Translations under genes and position numbers: made by a program
Part shown: piece by piece, positions 23,295 to 34,689 of the stretch
Layout: each line of letters begins with the position of its first letter
How positions within the stretch are numbered: the stretch's first letter is position 1
Notes under the pieces: model-generated
What the model saw: only the letters and a program-made list of their open reading frames with translations
Databases searched by the model: none
What the model was told of the DNA's origin: nothing
Source: Amborella trichopoda
Lineage: Eukaryota > Streptophyta > Magnoliopsida > Amborellales > Amborellaceae
NCBI RefSeq assembly: GCF_000471905.2
Contig: NW_006499207.1
Span: 3,365,012 to 3,429,011, forward strand
Reading direction: 5' to 3'
Length of the DNA: 64,000 nt

Positions 23295-23735
23295 TGACTA
23301 GAGACCTTGTTTAAGGGCTTGAAGACCCAATGCATTAGAGCTTTTGAGGGAACCTGATGGCTGGAGGCCTTTCTTAAGGGCTTCCTTCCCACTTCAGCAA
23401 ATATTTTTTGTTCCAATAATTGGGGACCTTGCCTAAGGGCTTCAAAACCCAGTCTTATCAGAATCAATATTTATCTAGTAATCAAGGGCCTTGCTTAAGG
23501 GCTTCGTTCTCAATCTGTTCGGATTTCAAGAAACTCTCCTGGCTGGTGTCAATGGGAGCTTCCTCTCAAAGCCATTAGAACTTTCAATTTTGAGGAAGTC
23601 TGGTGATTAGGGGCCTTGCTTAAGGGCTTGAAGACCCATCCCACCGTGCTTCATTTTTTATCTTTTAGTGGGGGCCTTGCTTAAGGGCTTCAAAACCCAC
23701 TTCAGGAGACATGTTTGTTTTGAATAGATAGTTGA
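23295..23735. repeat. 62-bp tandem array, 7 copies
   Basis: Each unit has GGGGCCTTGCTTAAGGGCTT followed by GAAGACCCA or CAAAACCCA. Core starts are at 23305, 23368, 23427, 23489, about 23551 (decayed), 23614 and 23675. Read on the minus strand it follows a Tat-type 3' UTR block, the same relative place as the unrelated 25-bp array at 10740. Confidence 0.9.
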
Positions 23736-24640
23736 GGGTCCTTGTGGGTGTATGAATAGCTATGCCATGGTTCAGAACTTTTGATGGTTGGAAGCTTCTT
23801 TGCGGCATGTGCCCTATCTGCTAAGGCCTAGTGGGGTCAAATGGAAGTTTCCTCCCTGATGGTCGAGGCATATATAACAGCGGGGAGCCTTATGAAGGCG
23901 GTTACCCAAGCTATCGAGGCGCTAACCTGGTTTGACAGTCAATAGGAATTTTGGGGGCATGTGACCTGTTGTGTCAGTGTGTGATTCCTATTTTCGTTGA
24001 CTTCATGGTTGGGAAATCCTTTTGGTACGTGGCTGTTTTGAATTGCCATCTTGATGGTTTTTTTTATCTTCAAGGGCCCTTTGGGGGCTGGTCTAAGTTG
24101 TTGGAGTTTTCTTAAGTTCTTTTTTGTTCTTGTAGTAGGTTACCCTTTGAGGGGTATTGACTCCCAAACTACCAAACTTTTTCAAGGAGGGGTTGATTGA
24201 AGCCTCCTATGAGGCTGAGCAGTGCATCAACTTGTTTATTGGTCTAAGTGTTCTTTCGGATTTTCACCTGAACTAGATGGAAGTGGTGCCGCAGAACGGT
24301 TTTCACCAACTCCTTTTTTATTAAGCTCTTTTACTTGTGACATTGTGCCACATCCACCTAAAACTCATTTTTACTCATGATAGTCTTCATGGGATTTTCA
24401 TCATGTCCGGTTTTTTATTTTTGAACTCTTTTACCCGCAGCTTCATGGCTGCATCCGTCTTTGTATTTTCACTTTTACTCGTGGTTCTCTTTCAGGTTTT
24501 CACCACACCTTCTTTTCTTTTCGACACTTTTACTTTTGGCTTTATGGTCATGTCTGCCTATATGTTCTTTTTCACTTTTCTGTTGTATGTGGCGATGAAG
24601 TGCATGATGGCTAATGGGAAGGTTCCCTTATAGATGGAAG
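23736..24640 (-). mobile_element. Tat-type gypsy 3' UTR, minus strand
   Basis: From 24290 to 24620 the plus strand shows TTTTACTCATGATAGTCTTCA and GGTTTTCACCACACC units, the reverse of the GGTGAAAACC...GAGTAAAA motif block. The sequence below it to 23736 has no gene. The ORF at 24337-24633 is Phe-rich and is the reverse reading of the block. Confidence 0.55.
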
Positions 24641-25955
24641 GGTGGAAGAGTGGGTTGAAGTGGCATTTTTTAAGCTTATTTAGTGTTATAAGTGTCCTAG
24701 GTGAGTTTCACTGAGAATGAAAATGGCAGCTAGGGTGAGAGCGCTCATTCACTGCCTTAAGTGATTCTCACTGATAGGTGAAGGTAGCAACTCAATCTGC
24801 TCTATCAGGATAACCATTCGAGGCTTTGGATGGTGAATGTGATGAGGACTCACTGGGGATTGAGTTGGTTTGGGAGGGAGCACCCATTCATGGTCTTGAA
24901 TGGTGCTTAGAAGTGACAAAAATGCATTTGAGTGCTTTATAGTGGAATGGTTAAACGGGGGTGAACATTTAGGGGTTTTTGGATGGTGCCATAAGTGAGG
25001 TGAAGATGTGACTCAATTTGGGAATGAAGGTTTGTTTGATGATGGGTGAGATATAGCCTCACTAGGAATCATGAGGGGTGTAACTTGGATGGGGATGGTG
25101 GACTCGCGAGAGTCATGGATGATAGCGGTCAACTGGGGAGTGAGGGCAAGATGGGGTGATGGCACTCAATATGGGTGGTGAGAATGCGAGATATGAGAGT
25201 GTGAGAGCTAAAAAATGTTCTAGATAAGAGTTTGAGGGTCTAGGTGTTTTGGGGTTAAAACAAAGGTCATGAGGTGTGAGAGCTCTAAAAGTTCGAGAGT
25301 TTTAAAGGGTTTGGTATTTATGAGAGTTTCAATGGCTTTGAAACTTGAGAAGTATGAGTGTTTGGAAGGCTTAAGGGGTTCAAAAAGTTTTATGGGGTTT
25401 AACGGTTTGAAGGTTTAAGGGGTTTGAGGGTTTGAGAGTTTGTGGGATTTGGAGGTTAGAAGACATGAGGGGTTTGAGGGTTTAGTGGTTGGAATAGTTT
25501 AGAGGCTTGATGATTTTGAGGGCATCGAGGGGTTTAAGGGTTTTGAAGGTTTCGAGGGGAGAGGAGTTTATGGGTTTAGGGTAAATGTAGGTTTAGAGGA
25601 TTAGGATGTGTGTGTTAGAGAGATGGAGGGATGAAGAAGTGAGAGGTTGGGGTAAGAGAGAGGCAGGGGTAAGAGAGTGATGGGGGAATGAGTGTGGGAA
25701 TAACAAAGAGATGAAGAGAGAGAGGAGAGAGAAAGAGAGAGAAATAAAAATAAGAGAGAGAGGTAAGAGAGAAGAGATGAAAGTGGTAGAGAGAGAGACG
25801 AGAGTGAGGAAGTGAGATACTAAAAGAGAGGGGAAGAGGGAGATTCGGATCTTGGTTGGTGGCCTGGACCCACTCGTTAGGGGGAGAGAGAGAATAAAAG
25901 CGAAGTGAGAGAGAGGTTCGGGTTCAGGTTCGGGTCAGTGGCCTAGACCCTTTGT
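24641..25955. other. G- and purine-rich DNA without genes
   Basis: From about 25200 to 25600 short GGTTTGAG, GTTTAAGG and GGGTTTTGAA motifs recur every 7-9 bases. From about 25640 to 25900 it becomes GA-rich (AGAGAGAGAAAGAGAGAG). No ORF is credible. By position it could be the upstream part of the LTR whose TATA box is at 26423. Confidence 0.5.
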
Positions 25956-26100
25956 GTGTATGTGTGTGTATGTGTGTGTTTGTGTGTGTGAGAGAGAGAC
26001 TAAACGAGAGGGGAGAATGAGGGGCTTGGGTCCCGATCGGTGGCCTAGACCCACCCGTGAGAGGGAGAGAGAAAGAGAAAAGAGAAGGAGGGCGAGGCAC
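25951..26100. repeat. (TG)n and (GA)n microsatellites
   Basis: TGTGTGTATGTGTGTGTTTG (25951-25990) runs into GAGAGAGAG, and a second GA tract lies at 26058-26090. ORFs of Cys-Val or Ser-Leu runs come from these repeats. Confidence 0.9.
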
Positions 26101-26422
26101 TTTATGGGCTTGACAGCCCGGCCCGGGGGCCCACTTTGGGTGTCGGGTTGGCCACTCCTCACTAGGCCGGACCCAAGTTTCGTGTGGGCACCAGTTTCAC
26201 GCTTATCCAATGTCTTTGGCCCTTACTTGATGATTTTTCCCCGGGGGTATTTAATGCTTAAGGGCCTGTTGAAAGGGCAAAAAGGTCTTTCTGGCTTATA
26301 CCTCTTACTTGAAAGCCTTTTTTCTTTTGCAGAATGACCTATTTTTTCTTGTGGACTTTGTTGAGACTTTTTCCATTTGTGAGGATGTGGGGGAAAGGAG
26401 CTATTTTTACCCCTCCCACAAG

Positions 26423-26430
26423 TATAAAAA
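26423..26430 (+). promoter_or_regulatory. TATA box, LTR-like promoter
   Basis: TATAAAAA lies in CCCACAAGTATAAAAAGGGG, followed by CTTCATTTC about 20 bases on, a plausible start site. GC-rich sequence upstream (GGCCCGGCCCGGGGG-like near 26117) and the downstream leader repeat fit an LTR promoter. Confidence 0.5.
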
Positions 26431-26637
26431 GGGGAGAGGGGCTTCATTTCTTACCATTCACTTCATTTTTCGTACTGTTTGGATAGAGAAAGTGAAATGG
26501 GGCCTTTTAGAGCGAGAAAGTGGAAGTTGAGGGCTTAGAGAGAGTTTTATGGCCCCCGAGCTTAGATGGAGGGACTGAGCGTGGTAAGCCTAGCCACTTA
26601 ACTCTTTTTTATTTCAAGCAGCAATTTAATTTATTTT

Positions 26638-26935
26638 TGCATGTTTTTCCAAATTTTTCAAGCCTTTTGCATGCTTCTCCATATTGTTAGGCCTTTTACA
26701 TGCTTTTTCATATTTTTAGGCATTTTGTATGCCTTTCATATTTTTAAGGACTTTTGCATGCTTTTTATATTTTTCATGCCTTTTTTTGCATGCTTTTTCA
26801 TACTTTATAGGCCTTTTACATGTTTTTTCATATTGTTTGAGGCATTTTGCATGTTTCTTCATATTGTTTTAGGCATTTTGCATGCTTTTTCATGTACGTT
26901 TTTAGGCCTTTTGCATGCTACTTTGATAAAAAAAA
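26638..26935. repeat. About 30-bp tandem array, 9-10 copies
   Basis: Units read AGGCCTTTTGCATGCTTTTT then CATATTTTT. GCATG or its variants recur near 26639, 26669, 26699, 26728, 26756, 26789, 26819, 26849, 26879 and 26915. The Phe-rich ORF across it is an artefact. It ends in an A tract at 26927. Confidence 0.88.
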
Positions 26936-27194
26936 AAAAGGGGCTCTTTTAGGTCGCATCTTGTTTGGGCTCGACCCACGGTATAGTGGCCAATGAATCC
27001 CCTGGGGTGATTTGGGCTAGCTAATCACCTTTTTGTATGCTGCCGAAGTTTTGTTTGGCTCAGGCACCATGTTCTTTCTCTTCAAGGCCCAGAATAAGAC
27101 ATGGACTCGTTTTTACCTCTTTTCTTGCAATTTCACATAGTATACTCATGAACTTCCTTTCGTTTGCACTTTTGTAGGCAGAGCGCCCCGTAGG

Positions 27195-28120
27195 ATGGCT
27201 ACTTGCCACGCTGCTAGGGCTATGTGCCGTTTGCGAATGGGAAATCGTGAGGGTAACCACATCCTAGAGGATTCCATTGTCATTTTCAATAACCTCGAGG
27301 AGCCACCTGTAGTGGCAGTTGAGGAGGAAGTAGGGGACAGTGTCAACACTGATTCAGAGGAACCACGATCAGTTTCACCAAAGGAGCTAGAGAATAGGGT
27401 TACTACCTCCTCTAACTCGGTTCGTGTGATCTTCAAGCCCCCTTAGTTTACTTGTGGGGGTCTCGATCCCGAACGGCTGGAGATCTCCTTCCCAACTAAA
27501 ATCGAGGGGCTTAACTATCTTAGCTCCGACATTCGAGTTATGGATACCGAGCAGGAGATACTTAAGGCCATCTTCCGTCTTTTGGGCCATGCATCCCTTG
27601 ATGAGCTAGTGGTGCTTCAAGGCTACTTGGAGGAAGAAATGAAAAATTTGGTGACCTTTGGCATTCCAAACGGAAAATCGCTTGAGGCAAAAGTGGGGAA
27701 ATTGGCCCCGTCAAGCAATGGAGATTTTGGAGTTAGAGGGTCTGGTCTCACTAGAAAGTAATCCCTCTATTGAGAATTTCTTCGACTTTTTCTCAGAGCA
27801 ACCGTCCATTTTTTTTCTATGTTGAAGGCTTGTTGGGAATGCTCAAGGGTGACCTGGAGTACCAAATGGACCTCCACCCAGTTCTGCAAGTACATTCATC
27901 CGAGGATGGAAATGACACTTGGAAGGATTTTATTCCTTCAGAACGAGAGTGACATGATCGTTCTCGAACGCCACATAGACTAAACCAAAGCCTTGTTAAC
28001 CCTGGTTTGTAAGGAGATGGGGGATCTTCCATCAGCAAATCTGGAGTTTGGGGCATTCCCCTCTTTGGTCAAGCATGTAGGTCTTCTCAAAGTTTTAGCA
28101 GCATGTTTACACTGAGATTG
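27195..28120 (+). pseudogene. Unrecognised broken reading frame, possible retroelement ORF1 or gag
   Basis: One frame runs 27195-27761 with a single in-frame TAG (27444-27446). It has MATCHAARAMCRLRMGN, an acidic stretch (PPVVAVEEEVGDSVNTDSEE) and DTEQEILKAIFRLLGHASLD. After frameshifts it seems to continue as WECSRVTWSTKWTSTQFC, ESDMIVLERHID and KEMGDLPSANLEFGAFPSL, to about 28115. A pyrimidine tract and AG just before the start (TTTGCACTTTTGTAG) could be a splice acceptor. No domain is recognisable and there is no zinc knuckle. The TATA box about 770 bases upstream suggests the first ORF of an LTR element; a host gene fragment is possible. Confidence 0.4.
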
Positions 28121-28689
28121 GTGTTGAGATTGGCAGCATGAAGAAGTAATTCATCGATTGTCTTTTTCCTTCATGGTTTTAGGGCTTTGAGCCAAATGAA
28201 GTAGTTTCTCCTCTTGCTCAAAATGACATTTCTTCTTCTTTTATCATGTAATGCTTTGAGCTCTAGTTATGTGATTGTCTTTTGTGGAGGGTTTCTTCCT
28301 TTGGAGTTTGAAGTCGCAAGCTTGCAACTTTTAACCTCTATTTTGTCATGGAATGAACAGTCTCCTTTTTGTCTCTTTCTCTTTCATGGCAAGGTTACGA
28401 CCCTTAGAACTTGTAAACCCGACTTTGTTCTCTTTGGCTTCTTGCTTTGCTTCTCTCTTTTGCTTGTGACCCTGCATGCTTCGCCCTTACTTGCTCAAGA
28501 GGGATAGGGGTTTCTAGAGCCGCTTCGTATGAAAGTGTCTTTGACCTCCACTCTTCTTGACTTGAATGCCTTTTTAGGTTTTCATCCAAGTTCCTAGGGT
28601 ATGTGCCATTTCTGGTTTTCACAAAACCCCGTTAGACCCATGGTTGTTACCCCATGTTTGCTTTCTTCTTCTTCTGTTTTTTTCCTTTA
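28121..28689. other. No supported gene
   Basis: Two ORFs (28214-28507 plus, 28404-28622 minus) overlap on opposite strands and match nothing known. T-rich sequence near 28660-28690 leads into the minus-strand gypsy 3' UTR. Confidence 0.4.
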
Positions 28690-30720
28690 CTTTTTTACTC
28701 ACAATGCCCTTGTGAGTTTTCACCTTGCCTAGTTTTTTTGACATTTTTTCCCATAACGCCTTTGTAGGTTTTTGTCATGTCCATTTCTTTTTTTTCTTTT
28801 ATTTCTTTAACACTTTTACTTATGACGCCTTTGTGGGTTTTCGCCATGTCCGTCACTTTTTTTCTTTTGACATTTTTACTTATGATCCCCTTGTTGGTTT
28901 TCACCATGCCCATTATTTTAAGAGGCAACTTTAGGGTCATGCCACTGGGATCATAGTGGAGATATGTTTAAGGTCATGCCACCGGGACCATAGTGGAGGC
29001 ATGTTTAAGGTCATGCCACTGGGACCATAGTGCTAGTATGTTTTAAGGTCCTATACCAAGACCAAATACCGTGTAGTTTATGCCATACTGCGGGGACATG
29101 TGCTATAGTTTAAGGTCATGTAACTTGGACATTTGAACATGGGTAGTACTTCTTCATGTGTCTCCCATTTATCGGGGGCGTGGCTTTGTTTCCATTCGGA
29201 TGAGCCAATATATAAGCCCCATTGGGAAGGCCTTCTTGACTACAAATGGCCCTTCCCATTTTGGCTCGAATTTCCATTTGGGCCAACCATGGGTTATGGT
29301 GGGTCGTCTCACTGTCAGGACTAACTCCTCATATGTAAATGAATGGACCTTGACTTCTTTATCAAAGGCTCATCACATTCGGCCTCGGTAAACTGCAAGG
29401 CTTTGCTGGGCTTTGAATATCTTCTCGTCAAGGGCATCTAGCTCATGGTAGCAAAGGGTTGCTTTGTTGCTTTTCAGTCACGTCATGATGGACAATTATT
29501 CGGAGTGAAGGAAGCTAGACCTCAAGTGGTAGGATTGCTTCACTGCCATAAATCAAGGAGTAAGGAGTTGCCTCAGTCGGCCATACATAGTGGTCCAGTA
29601 ATTCCATAGGACTTCTGAAAGCTTCTCATACCAATTCCTCTTTGTCTTGGAGACCAATTTTTGCAGGGCATCACGGAGGGGCCTATTGAAAGCTTTAGCT
29701 AGGCCATTGGCTCGTGCATAGGACATAGTTGGGTACTTCCACTCAAAGTTGAATTGGTTGGCCAATCGTTCTATGTGATGACTTTGGAATTGGGGACCAT
29801 TGTCCGAAATGGTTTGGTTTGGAATACCAAATCGATAGATAATGTGGTGACGAACAAAGTTAGCCACTGTAACTCTTGGTACTTATTTGAGCAGGATTGC
29901 TTCGGCCCATTTGGAGAAGTGATCGATAGCAGCAAGAATAAAGACATGCCCCAAAGGAGGAAGGCGGGTCGATGGGCCGTACAATGTCCATGCTCCAATG
30001 TGAGAAGGGTCATGATGCCACTGTGGGGTGAAGGGGTTCTGGTGCCTGATGGATGAAACTTTATGTATTTGACAAATTTGATACATCTTAGTATAGGCTT
30101 GTGAATCTGCAATCATGGATGGCCAATAATAACCCAACCTTCAAATCCGGTCATTCAGCTTACGACCGGATTGATATAAACCATTGATTCCAACATGAAT
30201 TCCTCGAGCACCGCTTGCTTCTTTCAACTAAACACACATGAGAAGGATGTCATCGACGGAGCGCCTAAATAAGACATCGTCTTCGAGCAACACATACTTG
30301 GTGCATATCCTTAATATATTGTTGCCCTATACTCGATCTTCAGGAAGACGAATGTGCTTGAGCAAGTCGAATATGGATTCTCACCAATCCCCCACTTGCT
30401 CTATTTCGGCACACGGGGAGCTCAGGCTCGTTTTCGTCAAGCTCAGCAATAGGAGGTTGTTCAGCGTCTTTTGTAGCTTGATGGAATGGGTAAGGAGGCC
30501 ATTCTGGAAAAGAGGAAGATCCCTTAAGCCCCATTTGAGGATCTCGCATTCCAAACCATTCCCTCTCTCCAAAAACTTCATGATTTTACGCCACGACAGT
30601 TTGATAAAGTCACAAACAACACACAGCGTATCTTCCTCCACAACGACTCCCTTAATGGTTAGTTTGAATAAGATGCAAGCTTCACACGTGGGTCTAATAA
30701 TGGAAATGACCTAAACCTTA
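28690..30720 (-). mobile_element. Second Tat-type gypsy fragment: integrase and 3' UTR
   Basis: Read on the minus strand: decayed RNase H-integrase linker (30710-30340, with AEQPPIAELDENEPE), integrase finger and core (30140-29553), integrase C-terminus (29560-29160), then 3' UTR blocks (29130-28690). The linker matches the plus copy at 16815-16920 (AKQPPIAELDEEEPEYQ), and the integrases also match closely, so the two are one family in inverted orientation. Everything upstream of the linker is missing, and the fragment ends near 30720 without a recognisable LTR. Confidence 0.85.
29160..30140 (-). pseudogene. gypsy integrase (decayed)
   Basis: The finger cysteines are kept (YQICQIHK). The core has AAIDHFSKWAEAI, NFVRHHIIYRFGIP and SDNGPQFQSHHIERL, so the second catalytic Asp is intact here, unlike the plus copy. 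The catalytic Glu position is Lys (ANGLAKAFN), the same change as in the plus copy, so both may descend from an already dead master. After NYWTT the frame shifts and continues through the GPY/F-like module to about 29160. Frameshifts near 29870 and 29600 prevent translation. Confidence 0.85.
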
Positions 30721-32585
30721 CCCCATCTTAGTAAAAAAAATCTCCCACTAGTCTAACATGGGAAATGACCTAAAATTTATCCCTTCTCAATCTGATATGG
30801 GGGATGACTTTGAAAGCACGCCCAATTGATCCAATAGGGTGGAAGACCTAAAACTAATAAGGCAATAGAGGGTGACTCTAAAAGCACCCCATTTTGTCCA
30901 ATAGCATCCTCATAAATGCCCTTACAGTAGCCAATAGCGCACTGGGCCCGATTGCAGTGCCCAAGCTTCAATGTCTTCATAGAACGTTCTTGACAATTGT
31001 ACACTAGCAAGTGGCGCTACAAGCAACCCCAGAAGACCTTGGCATGGAAAAGCCCGATTCTTGAATGTTCAACACAAGATTTAAAAAATTGGATCGATGA
31101 CTTGAATGGCCTCACCAATACCCATGTCAGATCAGTTGGTGGATTGGATCGAAATATCGGCAGAATCGGTAATTTTTGTCTCAAAAGTTTTTAAAAAATT
31201 GTTATAAATCTCTTAAAATAATGTTCTTTTAGTTTCTAAAAGAAATTAAGAGTGGTGCATTATGTATTTTCATTAGTTTGTAAAAATAGGTGATTACTGA
31301 GACACTATTTTTCTATCTGGAATTCTGTATAATTATTTATTGTATTATGGTGTTATAATATTGCATCAAAATAATTTAAAAATATTAAAAAATATTTTTA
31401 TATTATAAAATTAAAAATAATAATATCTTATATAAAGTGAAATTAGTATCACATCAAAGAATCAAATATTTATTAATTTGTTTTACTTCAAAATTGTCAC
31501 GATCTAACAAACTATAATATTATATACTAAAATTGAAATTGTTGGTTTATAGCTTTCTATTTTATAATTATTTTACTATACAAATAAAAACATATCTAAA
31601 ACATTTTAAAATATTATCTAATTTTAAAAAATTTATTTACAACTATAAGAAAAAATATTAAATTACATAATTTATAATATAAATAAATTAATAAATAAAA
31701 TACAAGATTTGATTATCAATGTATAACTATTAACTATAATATAATAATCAACATGATAGAAAAAATGTTAGAAAATGCTTCCATATCATTGATTAAAATA
31801 AATAAATAAATCCTCTATAAATTTTAATGTGATCATATTCATATGAATATACTGACATAAATTTTGCAAGTTATTAAGGCAAATTCCTTTATGTAATTAT
31901 ATGTAATTAAAACTTAACTACATATTTTTTATATTATAAAAAAAGAAAAGAAATATTATTAATCTAAAAAAACTTCATTTCGTAGATGATGAAAATGTAG
32001 ATGAATATCAGTAAGAGAGAGATAGAAGCAATCTATAAACAAGCTTTTTAATAACAAGTAGGGCTTCTGTGTTTACCCTTTCCCACCTCAAAATGGCTTA
32101 TTCACTAAAAAAAACAAAATATCAAAATGGCTTTAAAAAAAACAAAAAATCAATATGGCATATTAAAAGCCCCAATGGAACAAAATATTAAAAAAAGGCT
32201 CTCCTTGGTTTTTACTCATGTACACCTTTATAACACTTCGATTCGATGAAGCGATGAAGAACGGGGGCTTAGAAATTTAAACAGCTAAAATTAATCCCAC
32301 ATTCGTGGATTTGGGAAGTGCATGGCACTCTAGCGTTCAACGGCACAAACAAAGAGTGGACGTTTATGAGGATGACGTGAGTTGAGCTTGTGTGAGGTAA
32401 ATGCATAGTTGGTGGGACCCATCACCAATTTTTTAAAACCAAAACTCTTTATAATTTCCGATTTTGGTTTTTTAAAACCAAAACTCTTCATAATTTCCGA
32501 TTATGTTAGTGACTCTCCGTTCCATGAGTCACAGGAGTAAATCCGCTCCATGAAGTCATATGAGTAAATTAAATCGACGTTATTA
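30721..32585. other. Gene-free DNA with an AT-rich island at 31190-31960
   Basis: From 31190 to 31960 the sequence is very AT-rich (ATATTAAAAAATATTTTTAT-like) and stops close every frame. 30721-31190 has no recognisable feature. At 32430-32505 a stretch with TTTTTTAAAACCAAAACTCT and ATAATTTCCGATT is duplicated in tandem. Such islands are often matrix-attachment or decayed transposon DNA; nothing specific is proven. Confidence 0.5.
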
Positions 32586-32589
32586 ATTC

Positions 32590-32818
32590 AATTTTCTTTA
32601 ATAAATTGTCTGGATCCTACTTTACGACCAGATTCAGAACAGTCAAGCCGATACTCGATCTGGATCTACCCAATTTTGAATCCACCCAATTTCGGATTAA
32701 TCCAATTTTCTCTAATAAATTGTCTGGATCTTATTTTATGACTAGATTCAGAACGGTCAAGCCGATACTTGATCTGGATCTACCCAATTTTGAATCCACC
32801 CGATTTCGGATTGGGTCA
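32590..32818. repeat. 114-bp tandem duplication
   Basis: ATAAATTGTCTGGATC recurs at 32601 and 32715, and the following sequence (AGATTCAGAACGGTCAAGCC, GATCTGGATCTACCCAATTT) is nearly identical. Because 114 is divisible by three, it gives a 38-residue repeat in one ORF with no known domain. Confidence 0.9.
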
Positions 32819-32869
32819 CTGATTTTTCAAACATTGGTTCATGCCTTGCATATGCAAATGGACCACCGA

Positions 32870-33290
32870 AACCTCTTGAGTCCCGAGACCATCCTCCACC
32901 GTGCCTAATGTCCAAAGGAGAAAAAGTAATACTAGGAATATAATCCTTTTGAGTCCCGAGACCATCCTCCAATGTGCCTTATGTCCAAAGGACAAAAAGT
33001 AATACTAGGAGTGTAAAGAAGAGCTAGTGCACTGAGGAATACTTCAGTCATCCCACCAGAACTGCAAAATATCCAAATCATAGTCGACAGCAAGACTGTT
33101 ATACTAGGATACTGTTAAACCTCTTGAGTCCCGAGACCATCATTGGATGTGCCTTATGTCCAAAAGAGAAAAAGTAATACTAGGAGTGTAAAGAAGAGCT
33201 AGTGCATAGAGAGAAAATTCTTCAGTCATCGCCCAGAACTGCAACATATCCAAATCACAGTCAACAACAAGACTCTTAAAGTTGACCTTA
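32870..33290. repeat. Tandem repeat, about 175-bp unit, 2.4 copies
   Basis: CTTGAGTCCCGAGACCATC occurs at 32875, about 32948 and 33123, followed by TGTGCCTTATGTCCAAAGGA and AGTAATACTAGGAGTGTAAA. The first copy is cut after 73 bases. Confidence 0.9.
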
Positions 33291-34685
33291 TCCATTTATG
33301 ACAAAGAAGGACACAATGGGACCCAAATGCCTAATTCTTATTTAGAAATACTGCCATCTCTCTCTACCTCACTCTCATTATTACAAAGAGAAACAATTTC
33401 TTGCTCCAAGAACAAATTGTCCATTTGCTCTCTTGGATAAAACCTAGGCTGAGTAATTTTAAGACCCCAAAATTTGAGGATATAATCTCTTGTGACTAAC
33501 TTCAATGACAAATAAATACATAAATAAATAAATAAAAGGTTCAAACCATGTGTGTCTAAAAAAATGTCCCAAAATCAAACAAGGAGCATCGAAAGTGTCA
33601 ATAAACCCAAAATCTAATTTTCTTTTTTTTTTGTTTAATTATCATTTGGTGATTCATGAGAGGATGCTAAAATTTCATCTCAGATAATCCTCCCAAGCGC
33701 ATAGGATACCCCTTTGAGACAGTGCTAAATAGGCCGTATTTGAAATTGAAAAGTTTGTATACGCTATTATGTTGGAATAGCTTATCATAACATCGAGCAA
33801 GGTGTTTCATGGAAAAGAGAGAGAGGTTTGTGGGTTACAAATGCAGCTAGGTTTTTGGGGTTAGAGAGAGAATAAAGTGGAGGAACTCGCTCCTCTAGCT
33901 TTAGCCATGGCCACATCCACTACACCAGATCTCAAAGGGTACCTTTTAGAGATAATACATTTTCTAAGCAACATAGTAAAGGCTTGATTTTTTGTAGTGC
34001 CGGAAGCTTGCTTTCAACCTACCTCTCATTTACTCTTATATCATCAGGTATGACAAAGATTAACTCATTTTTTTTACCCATTCACTGCATTTTGTGTAGA
34101 TGGAATGAAAAAAATCTCAGGGTTTCAATGTTGTTGATGATAGTTTTGGGGGTTTTCTTTGAATGGAATGGGTGAGTAAAACTTGATTTTGGAGTTGAAC
34201 CCTACTTGATAGATTTTGGAAATGGTAATGATGACATAGATAGTGTACCTTGATTGAGCGAGAGGGGGCCTTATCAAAGATCAATTGAGAGAGAGGGCCT
34301 GGTCTGAGTTCTTCTTAGCATAGGAGATAGAGCGAGAGAGAGGGCTTGGGTACAGCATCCTCTTCTTTTTTCACGCTAGTTTCACTTTGTGTAGACAGAG
34401 AGAGAGCCATAGTTTAAAGGGCGGGCAAAATTTAGAAGATTTGATGGATTTTCAATAGAGTAAGGATTTGTTAGCTTTCCAATGGAGTAAGGGATGAAGA
34501 CCGAGAGCTTATTTTTGGGCCAAAAGCCAAATCTAGTATCAACGGGTGTAGAGAGAGAAAGTGAGAGAAGGAGTGATGCTCAAGGGATGTTCGCTGGCCA
34601 TGGATGATCTGTGAAGCTCCTTGACTCTAGATGGATCTTCATCCCCCAAGCCTTTCTATTGCTCCCTCCTTTCTTTGTGAATCTC
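33291..34685. other. No supported gene; possible 5' leader of the LINE
   Basis: It includes an AAATA-type microsatellite (33505-33538) and GA-rich patches (GAGAGAGAGG) in 33810-34570. The 34000-34180 ORF matches nothing. The last several hundred bases could be the LINE 5' UTR. Confidence 0.4.
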
Positions 34686-34689
34686 TTAA

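Noticed and set aside
25370..25600. Interstitial telomere repeat (TTTAGGG)n
   Set aside because: Words are GGTTTGAG-like, and I see no run of exact TTTAGGG copies.
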